From Actinophytocola sp. (lineage in GTDB: Bacteria > Actinomycetota > Actinomycetes > Mycobacteriales > Pseudonocardiaceae): a DNA stretch of 49,252 nt. The position numbers were made by a program, and so were the translations under genes. The stretch spans positions 1 through 49,252 of the forward strand of contig WHUD01000019.1 in assembly GCA_009377385.1 (NCBI GenBank). The letters are read 5' to 3'. Within the stretch, counting starts at the first letter, position 1. Each line of letters opens with the position of its first letter. The notes below the pieces were generated by a model. The model was not told the origin of the DNA. It worked only from the letters and a program-made list of their open reading frames with translations, and did no database searches. This document shows positions 43,366-49,252 of the stretch, one piece after another.

Positions 43366-44322
43366 ATGCGAAGCAGTCAGGGTAGCGCTGGCGCGCGCCT
43401 GCTCGGGGTCGGCGGCTATCGGCCGGAGAACACGCTCACCAACGAGGAGTTGGCCACCCGATTCGGGAAGTCGGCTGATTGGGTGGCCGCGCGTACAGGC
43501 ATGCGCGCTAGAGCCCTGGCCGCCAAGGACGAACGGATTCCGGACATGGCCGCCGTGGCTGGTGCGGCAGCGCTGAAGGACGCCGGGCTGACCGAGGACG
43601 ACGTCGACCTGGTGATCGCGGCGTGCTGCAGCGCGGAGACGCCGATGCCGAGCGTATCGGCCGAGACCGCCGGGATCCTGGGCATCAAGTCAGCGGGCGT
43701 TTTCGACGTCAACTCGGCCTGCGCCGGGTTCTGCTACGCCACCGCCGTCGCGTCCGACCTGGTACGCGCGGGTTCGGCCAGCCGGGTGCTCGTCATCGGC
43801 GCGGAACGGATGAGCACCTGGATCGACGAGGAAGACCTCGGCACCGCCATCATATTCGGCGACGGCGCGGGCGCCGCCATGGTGGGCGCGTCGGACGAAC
43901 TTGGCATCGGACCCGTGGTGTGGGGCAGCGACGGCACCGGGTGCGACCTGATCACCATCGACGCCGCCGACCGCCACCTGCGCATGCAGGGCAGGCAGGT
44001 GTTCCGCTGGGCGACGACGGAGATCCACCCGGTGGCGCTCACCGCGTGTGAGAACGCGGGCGTCGCGCCGGACGAGCTGGCGGCGATCATCCCGCACCAG
44101 GCGAACCTGCGCATTGTCGACGCCATCGCGGCCAAGCTCGGCGCGGACAACGCCGTGGTGGCCCACGACGGCGAGGAGACCGGCAACACGTCGGCGGCGT
44201 CGATTCCGCTGGCGTTGGCGCGGTTGCGGGAGACTGGCCAGGTCGGCACCGGGGACCTGGCGTTGCTGATCGGGTTCGGGGCCGGACTCGCCTACGCCGC
44301 CCAGGTGGTTCGGGTGCCGTAA
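43366..44322 (+). CDS. 3-oxoacyl-ACP synthase III (FabH-like)
   Basis: A 318-residue ketosynthase III. The catalytic triad is intact: Cys119 (VNSACAGF), His244 (IIPHQANLRIVD) and Asn274 (GNTSAASIPLAL), the same spacing as E. coli FabH. It starts new fatty acyl or polyketide chains from acyl-CoA and malonyl-ACP. No acyl-carrier or other fab genes are near, so it may serve a secondary pathway or a house-keeping copy elsewhere. ATG at 43366 is used; an overlapping out-of-frame ATG at 43361 is not. Probably controlled by the divergent AraC protein. Confidence 0.93.
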   Translation: MRSSQGSAGARLLGVGGYRPENTLTNEELATRFGKSADWVAARTGMRARALAAKDERIPDMAAVAGAAALKDAGLTEDDVDLVIAACCSAETPMPSVSAETAGILGIKSAGVFDVNSACAGFCYATAVASDLVRAGSASRVLVIGAERMSTWIDEEDLGTAIIFGDGAGAAMVGASDELGIGPVVWGSDGTGCDLITIDAADRHLRMQGRQVFRWATTEIHPVALTACENAGVAPDELAAIIPHQANLRIVDAIAAKLGADNAVVAHDGEETGNTSAASIPLALARLRETGQVGTGDLALLIGFGAGLAYAAQVVRVP

Positions 44323-44415
44323 CCACCCCGAGGCCGGAGGCTTGTGCGGCGGACGCGAACCGCGTTCACTGGAACCTGCGGCGGTTTTCGCGACACGCCG
44401 CAGGGGAGGCTTGAC

Positions 44416-44625
44416 ATGTCGGGTGCGGCCGCACTTCCGGAGGCGGTGTCTGTCCGGTATGCCCGGGAGCAGTACGCCCTTGGCTACGCCCACGGCCGTG
44501 CGGACTACGACGCCGACCGCGCGGAGGCGCTGTCGTTCGCGCGGTTCTTCGCGGCCAGGTGCGAGGACATCGGCGAGCTGGTCGACGTCTACGACGCCTA
44601 CCGCGACTGGGAGGCGAGCCGCTAA
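44416..44625 (+). CDS. Small hypothetical protein, 69 aa
   Basis: A 69-residue soluble, mildly acidic protein, no family recognised. YAREQYALGYAHGRADYDAD and ARFFAARCEDIGELVDVYDA suggest two helices. GGGGAGG lies 7-8 nt before the ATG. Its TAA overlaps the TAG of the convergent ligase in the bases CTAA (44622-44625), so the two coding regions share 4 nt. Codon bias looks normal. Confidence 0.6.
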   Translation: MSGAAALPEAVSVRYAREQYALGYAHGRADYDADRAEALSFARFFAARCEDIGELVDVYDAYRDWEASR

Positions 44626-46046
44626 GGTTCCCTGACGACGTCGCTGGGGTCGATGTCGTTGCGGAGTCCCAGGTAGACGGGGTGGCGGAGCCGGTCGTCG
44701 CGGGTCCAGCGGTCGAAGCTGACCTGCACCACGACCTCGGGATTCACCCACCGCGCGTCCCGGAGGTGATCGGCGGGTACCGGGGTGTCGAACGGGCTGG
44801 TGTCCCGCGCCAGCGGCGCCAGCCGTTCGCCGAGCAGTCGCAACGTCGCCTCGTCGAAGCCGGTGCCGACCCGGCCCGCGTACGCCAGGCCGTCCGCGGT
44901 GCCGACGCCGACAAGCAGCGAGCCGATCCTGCCCTCCCGCACGCCCTTGCCAGGCCGCCAGCCGCCGACGACGACCTCCTGCTGACGCAGGTGCTTGATC
45001 TTGCGCCAGTCCGGCGACCGGGTGCCTGGCAGGTACCCGGAGTTGAGCCGCTTCGCCACGATCCCCTCCAAACCCTGCTGCTCGGCGGCCTGCAGCACGG
45101 CCTTCCCAGTGGCGTCCAGGAACGCGGGCGGGGTGTGCCAGGACGGACCGGCCAGCTCCAGACCGGCCAGGACACGGCGACGCTCCTGGTAGGGGACGCC
45201 GAGCAGCGACCTGCCGTCGAGATGCAGGACGTCGAAGATCAGGTACGTGATCGGCGTGCTCGTAGCGAGGCGCAGGGCGGCGTCGCCGGTGGCGTGCATC
45301 CGGGGCTGCAGCGCGGCGAAGCTCGGCGTGCCGTCCGCGAACGCGACGATCTCGCCGTCCAGCACCGCGCCCCTGCGCGGCAGGTCCTTGGCGAGCGCGG
45401 CCAACTCGGGGTAGGAGCTGGTGATGTCGCGCGCTGACCGGCCGATGAGCCGCACTCGCGCGTCCTCAACGTAGGCGAGCGCGCGCTGGCCGTCCCACTT
45501 CAGCTCGTACCCCCAGCCCTCGTCGGAGGCGGGCAGGCCGGTGCCGCCCGCGAGCATAGGCAGCAGCCCACGCGGCGGCGGCATCCGCTCGCGGTGGATC
45601 ATCCATTGCTTGTCGTCGGTGCGGAACAGCGCGAACCCGCCGGAGTACCGTGAGCCGTGCAGTACGACCTTGACCTCGCGGTCGGTCCACGCGAGGCAGT
45701 CATACGTGCCACTGTCGGCGATGCGCATCGTGCCTGCGCCGTACTCACCCCGGGGGATTGTTCCGGCGAATGTGGCATACGCCAGGGGATGGTCCTCGGT
45801 GCGGATGGCGAGGTGGTTGACAGCCGGGTCATCGGGTATCCCCTTGGGGACGGCCCAGGACGCGAGCACGCCATCGCGTTCTAACCGCAGGTCATAGTGC
45901 AGCCGCCTGGCGTGGTGTTCCTGCACGACGAACTTCGGCGGCCTGCCGGGGTCCACAGTGGGCTCCTCGGCGGGGTCGTCGTCGGTGGGCATGGGCTCCG
46001 GCGTGCGGCCGGGATGGCGCTTGCGCCGGTACTCGTGCAGGCTCAC
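44622..46046 (-). CDS. ligD: LigD-type 3'-phosphoesterase/ATP-dependent DNA ligase
   Basis: A 474-residue two-domain NHEJ enzyme. PE domain (about 35-155): QEHHARRLHYDLRLE supplies metal ligands His44, His50 and Asp52, with His86 in TEDHPLAY; it trims 3' ends. Ligase domain (about 165-474): nucleotidyl Lys183 in YELKWDGQRAL, RNRxIG-like LIGRSARDIT, DGEIVAF, GIVAKRL and WRKIKH motifs. The polymerase domain found in M. tuberculosis LigD is a separate gene 2.4 kb away. Divergent from ku with a shared promoter gap. Confidence 0.93.
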   Translation of the reverse strand: MSLHEYRRKRHPGRTPEPMPTDDDPAEEPTVDPGRPPKFVVQEHHARRLHYDLRLERDGVLASWAVPKGIPDDPAVNHLAIRTEDHPLAYATFAGTIPRGEYGAGTMRIADSGTYDCLAWTDREVKVVLHGSRYSGGFALFRTDDKQWMIHRERMPPPRGLLPMLAGGTGLPASDEGWGYELKWDGQRALAYVEDARVRLIGRSARDITSSYPELAALAKDLPRRGAVLDGEIVAFADGTPSFAALQPRMHATGDAALRLATSTPITYLIFDVLHLDGRSLLGVPYQERRRVLAGLELAGPSWHTPPAFLDATGKAVLQAAEQQGLEGIVAKRLNSGYLPGTRSPDWRKIKHLRQQEVVVGGWRPGKGVREGRIGSLLVGVGTADGLAYAGRVGTGFDEATLRLLGERLAPLARDTSPFDTPVPADHLRDARWVNPEVVVQVSFDRWTRDDRLRHPVYLGLRNDIDPSDVVREP

Positions 46047-46117
46047 GGCACCGGCCTACCGGCACCGTGCCGGTTGCGCAACCCAGTTGCCGAAGTGACC
46101 AGGAAGGTTGCGCTGGG

Positions 46118-46123
46118 TACCGT
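46118..46123 (+). promoter_or_regulatory. -10 box TACCGT upstream of ku
   Basis: TACCGT lies 38 nt before the ku ATG, with AGGAGGA 5 nt before the start codon. It serves the ku side of the divergent gap with the ligase. Confidence 0.4.
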
Positions 46124-46161
46124 AAGTGGGGGGAGGCCCGTCGCCCGGGGAGGAGGAAGCG

Positions 46162-47118
46162 ATGCGAGCCATGTGGAAGGGCACCATCAGCTTTGGTCTG
46201 GTGACCATTCCGATCAAGCTGTATGCCGCGACCGAGACGAAGAACGTGTCCTTCCGGCAGGTGCACGCCAGCGATGGTGGGCGCATCCAGTACAAACGGG
46301 TGTGCAGCATCGACGGCGACGAGGTGCCCTACTCAGACATCGCAAAGGGCTACGAGCTGGACAGCGGCGACATGGTCGTGCTGACCAGCGATGACATGGC
46401 GCAGTTGCCGCTGTCGTCTTCGCACAGCATCGACGTCCTTGAGTTCGTTCCGCTGGAGTCGGTCGACCCGCTGTACTACGACCGCGGCTACTACCTCGAG
46501 CCGGACAAGGCCGCGGCGAAGCCGTACGTGCTGCTCCGCGACGCGCTCGCGGACTCGGGCAAGGTGGCCATCGTCAAGATCGCGCTGCGGCAGCGGGAGT
46601 CGCTGGCGCTGCTGCGGGTGACATCGGACGTCCTCGTGCTGCAGACGATGCTGTGGCCGGACGAGGTGCGCACGGCGGACTTCGGCTTCCTCGACGAGGC
46701 GGAGCCCGAGGTGCGCCCGGACGAGATGTCCATGGCGGGGATGCTGATCGAGTCGCTGTCCTCGGACGTCTTCGAGCCGGACAAGCATCACGACGAGTAC
46801 CGCGAGGCTGTGCTGTCGCTTGTGCAGGCCAAGGCAGAGGGCCAGGAGGTGTTCGCGGCGCCGGAGAGCGAGAGCACTGAGGTCATCGACCTGATGACGG
46901 CGTTGCAGGCCAGCGTAGACAGCGCTGCCAGCGCCAGCTCCGGGAAGTCGGGTGCGTCGCGGAAGTCAAGCAACGGCGGTCGTGCGGCGTCGGGCGGTCA
47001 GAAGTCCACCCGCAAGTCCGGCTCCAAGTCGTCGAGCGGGAGCAAGGACTCCAAGGCGAAGTCCTCGTCGACGTCGAAGCGCACCAAGAGCACGACGTCG
47101 AAGCGCTCGGCGTCGTAG
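46162..47118 (+). CDS. ku: Non-homologous end-joining protein Ku
   Basis: A 318-residue bacterial Ku that homodimerises on DNA ends and recruits LigD. MWKGTISFGLVTIPIKLYAA (about 4-23) is the classic start of the Ku core; the beta-barrel core runs to about 250 (FRQVHASDGGRIQYKRVC, LEFVPLESVDPLYYDRGYYL). The C-tail (about 255-318) is a Lys/Ser/Thr-rich disordered run typical of actinobacterial Ku, thought to aid DNA binding. AGGAGGA precedes the ATG at 46162; an earlier in-frame ATG lacks it. Confidence 0.96.
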   Translation: MRAMWKGTISFGLVTIPIKLYAATETKNVSFRQVHASDGGRIQYKRVCSIDGDEVPYSDIAKGYELDSGDMVVLTSDDMAQLPLSSSHSIDVLEFVPLESVDPLYYDRGYYLEPDKAAAKPYVLLRDALADSGKVAIVKIALRQRESLALLRVTSDVLVLQTMLWPDEVRTADFGFLDEAEPEVRPDEMSMAGMLIESLSSDVFEPDKHHDEYREAVLSLVQAKAEGQEVFAAPESESTEVIDLMTALQASVDSAASASSGKSGASRKSSNGGRAASGGQKSTRKSGSKSSSGSKDSKAKSSSTSKRTKSTTSKRSAS

Positions 47119-47124
47119 CGCGGC

Positions 47125-47316
47125 TCAGGCGGCGATCAGCTGGCGGCCAACCACGCAGCCGCAGTCGATCACCTCGTCACAGCGCTGGGTGACATCGTGG
47201 CGGGCGGGGTCGAGTGCTGTGCAGGCGGGCTCGGTGCACTCAATGCCGCCGTTGTGGTGCTCGATGAGCGCGCCGTGGCAGTGGTCGAGTTCCTCGACGC
47301 AGCCGGTGCATGCCAC
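47125..47316 (-). CDS. Small Cys/His-rich putative metal-binding protein
   Basis: A 63-residue protein beginning MACTGCVEELDHCHGALIEH. It has nine cysteines and six histidines in zinc-knuckle-like spacings (CxxC, CHG, HH, CTEPAC, RCDEVIDCGC), too ordered for chance. The GTG at 47316 follows AGGAG at 9 nt. It sits 6 nt from the convergent ku stop. Function unknown. The composition suggests a structural zinc-binding protein, so membrane or catalytic roles are unlikely. Confidence 0.7.
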   Translation of the reverse strand: MACTGCVEELDHCHGALIEHHNGGIECTEPACTALDPARHDVTQRCDEVIDCGCVVGRQLIAA

Positions 47317-47365
47317 GCTGATCAACTCCTCGCTTGCCGTTTCGGGGTCCGACGGGTCTTTCGTA

Positions 47366-48322
47366 TCACCCGGACGGCGCGAGGCCGGTGATCTGGCGCG
47401 GCGTGTCGCTCAGCAGCGAGGGATCGGGTACCGGCTCGACGGCCCGCTGCGGGCGTTGAGCGGTGACGAACTGGTCACCCGGTAGGCGCGAAACGGTGGC
47501 GACCGGCGCGTGGAAGCGGTCGCTGTCGATGTTCATGGTGACGCCGCCGTGGGTTTCGTTGTGGTCGCCCTGGTATTGCTTGCCGCGCTGGCCGCGTGCC
47601 CACTGGTTGTTCGGGATGTCCTGCCAGTCGAGCAGCGAGGAGTCGCCGTCCCAGCGCGCGATCCAGAGCGCGTCCGGCCGGGCGTGGCGGGTGGAGTAGT
47701 ACGCCTCGGAGAGGTGCTTGGCCCCGGAGTACAGGTGCGCGTACACGCCGGATAGGTAGCCGTTGCGGTGCAACGTGTTGGTCCAGGCCGACAGGTACCG
47801 CAGCACCGTGGTGCGGCAGCGCGCGTTGTCGGCGTCGTAGTGCTCCATGTCGCCGTAGATGGCACTGCCCGGCAGGATTCCGACGGCCTTCGCCTGCTTG
47901 ATCGCGTCGGCGGCGGACGCGCTGCCCTGCTTTCTTGGGCGCGCCGGGTCGATGTTGACCGAGCCTGCGCCCCGGATGGTGCATGGCGCCTGTAGGCCCA
48001 TGTAGATCGGGATGATGCGCCACGGCATGTGAGAGACCTCGGTGACCCAGTCTGCGGTCAACTCCGGCTGGGCGCAGGTGCGGTTCGGCCCGCCGATGTA
48101 GACGCCGACACCGCGATACGGCGATGACCGCCAGGCGCGCATCTTGTCGAGGGCGGGCGCGGTGCAGGTGTCGAAGGCGTGGCCGACGAGGGTGGTCGTC
48201 GTCGCGGGCTTGGGGTAGCGGACGGTGGTGGCGGGTTCGGCGGACGCGACCGGTGCGCTGACGAGGGATGCGCCAAGCACAAGGGCGGCGAGCGCGGTGA
48301 CCGCGCGGCGGGCACGGTTCAT
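47366..48322 (-). CDS. Secreted DUF1906 glycoside-hydrolase-like protein
   Basis: A 318-residue exported protein. Signal peptide about 1-28 (MNRARRAVTALAALVLGASL, cleavage after PVASA-EP). The RR pair could also make it a Tat substrate, as reported for Rv2525c. The mature part is a DUF1906/GH25-like TIM barrel: AFDTCTAPALDKMRAWRSSP, GVYIGGPNR, GSAIYGDMEHYD with an acidic pair for catalysis, and ALWIARWDGDSSLLDWQDIP. Likely acts on cell-wall glycans. GGAGG 6-7 nt before the ATG at 48322. Upstream frame extension is non-coding. Confidence 0.88.
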   Translation of the reverse strand: MNRARRAVTALAALVLGASLVSAPVASAEPATTVRYPKPATTTTLVGHAFDTCTAPALDKMRAWRSSPYRGVGVYIGGPNRTCAQPELTADWVTEVSHMPWRIIPIYMGLQAPCTIRGAGSVNIDPARPRKQGSASAADAIKQAKAVGILPGSAIYGDMEHYDADNARCRTTVLRYLSAWTNTLHRNGYLSGVYAHLYSGAKHLSEAYYSTRHARPDALWIARWDGDSSLLDWQDIPNNQWARGQRGKQYQGDHNETHGGVTMNIDSDRFHAPVATVSRLPGDQFVTAQRPQRAVEPVPDPSLLSDTPRQITGLAPSG

Positions 48323-48455
48323 GGGAGACCTCCGGGATGATGTTCCCGAAGTTGGCGCACATCGGCAGCCGGAGGCACGAGACAAATATCCTATTCCACG
48401 CGCTGTCCTGCCCTGGTCACTAGCGGGAACCGGGCGGACGCGAGACGCTGAGGGC

Positions 48456-49252
48456 ATGACGCGGGTGGCGGTGAGTGTCGAAGGGCGGCGGCTCAGCCTG
48501 TCCAATCTGGACAAGGTGCTGTATCCGGAGACTGGGTTCACCAAGCGCGACGTGATCGACTACTACCGGCAGGTCGCGCCGCTGATGCTGCCGCACGTCG
48601 CGAGTAGGGCGGCGACGCTGCGGCGGTTCCCTGACGGTGTGACGGGGCAGTGGTTCTACGAGAAGGACGTCTCCCGTCACGCCCCCGACTGGCTGCGTAC
48701 CGCGCGGCTGGCCAACAGCCGCGACGATGGCTCAGGACCCAACGACTACCCGGTACTGGACGACCTCGCCTCGCTGGTGTGGGCGGCGAACCTCGCCGCG
48801 CTGGAGCTGCACGTTCCACAGTGGACCGTCACGGCGGAGGGTGAGCGGTCGACCCCTGACCGGCTGGTGTTCGACCTCGACCCGGGCGCGCCCGCCACGA
48901 TCGTGGAGTGCTGCCGGGTGGCGGAGTCGCTGCGCGAGGTGCTGACTGCCGACGGGCTGACTCCGGTGCCGAAGACCAGTGGCTCCAAGGGAATGCAGCT
49001 CTACTGCGCGGTGCGCGCCGAGAGCCCTGACGATACATCCCGTTACGCCAAGGCGGTGGCGCAGCGGCTCGCCAGTGAGCGGCCGAAGCGGGTCGTGGCG
49101 ACCATGACGCGGTCCGCGCGCACCGGGAAGGTGTTCATCGACTGGAGCCAGAACAACCCGGCCAAGACCACGGTGGCGCCGTACTCGCTGCGCGCCAAGG
49201 GGTCGCGCAGTAATTGGCTAGGTCGTTCTCGGGCGTGTCGCGGTTGGCTTGG
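48456..49252 (+). CDS. ligD: LigD polymerase-domain protein, runs off the window
   Basis: A primase-like NHEJ polymerase that fills ends held by Ku. The frame is open from the ATG at 48456 to the window end with no stop. MTRVAVSVEGRRLSLSNLDK starts it; TFRRFP-like TLRRFPDGV, WFYEKDVSRHAPDWL, FDLDPG (catalytic Asp pair), TSGSKGMQLY and FIDWSQNNPAKTTVAPYSLRA are all present. After residue about 248 (base about 49200) the family sequence (normally a PTVSTPV-like stretch) is replaced by unrelated residues. This could be a real disruption or an end artefact. Confidence 0.88.
   Translation, partial: MTRVAVSVEGRRLSLSNLDKVLYPETGFTKRDVIDYYRQVAPLMLPHVASRAATLRRFPDGVTGQWFYEKDVSRHAPDWLRTARLANSRDDGSGPNDYPVLDDLASLVWAANLAALELHVPQWTVTAEGERSTPDRLVFDLDPGAPATIVECCRVAESLREVLTADGLTPVPKTSGSKGMQLYCAVRAESPDDTSRYAKAVAQRLASERPKRVVATMTRSARTGKVFIDWSQNNPAKTTVAPYSLRAKGSRSNWLGRSRACRGWL

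Overview
The window is about 49 kb of high-GC chromosomal DNA from an actinobacterium. A mycothiol gene (mshC), a complete Pup-proteasome locus, a Ku/LigD end-joining set, many GTG starts and the wording of the proteins point to the Pseudonocardiales (Amycolatopsis/Saccharomonospora-like). The genus is an inference. From mshC to the M24 peptidase, gene content and order broadly follow, from memory, the Mycobacterium tuberculosis block around Rv2130c-Rv2089c, so this stretch is an ancient conserved chromosomal segment. I see no tRNA or rRNA gene, CRISPR array, transposase or prophage.

Layout. 1-5.6 kb is accessory: a small methyltransferase, a hypothetical protein, a wrecked trypsin-like protease gene, an intracellular-type subtilase followed by a small protein that resembles a free subtilase propeptide/inhibitor, and a cytochrome P450 divergent from a TetR regulator with a clear palindromic operator between them. 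The P450 carries an exact 45-bp in-frame duplication beside its heme loop. 5.6-18.4 kb is housekeeping: mshC, a PAC2-family protein, metH and a HAD phosphatase, hisE-hisG, an O-methyltransferase, an orphan ParA, an Fe-S RecB-like nuclease, a site-2 protease and trmI. 18.4-20.6 kb holds three related membrane-anchored proteins, two with Pro/Gln/Gly/Tyr-rich cytosolic tails.

20.9-30.2 kb is the Pup-proteasome locus. Mpa unfolds pupylated substrates, Dop deamidates Pup-GGQ and removes Pup, PrcB/PrcA form the 20S core, PafA ligates Pup, and PafB/PafC are WYL-domain regulators of the DNA-damage response. It runs on into a small membrane protein, tatA, tatC and the helicase helY. 34.8-43.2 kb holds a DUF4333 membrane protein, an Eis-like acetyltransferase, a DUF4333 lipoprotein, a 5'-3' exonuclease, an M24 peptidase with an Lrp regulator, an SGNH hydrolase and an AraC regulator. 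43.3-49.3 kb holds a FabH-type ketosynthase, a split NHEJ set (PE-ligase, Ku and a separate polymerase that stops matching its family near the window edge), a Cys/His-rich small protein and a secreted DUF1906 hydrolase-like protein.

The most unusual signals are non-coding. Short tandem arrays with a strict 21-bp period appear at three places. One locus has two arrays in opposite orientation around a core of about 210 bp. There are also large perfect inverted repeats after mpa and helY. Many genes start 6-7 nt after a TANNNT -10 box, which suggests widespread leaderless transcription.
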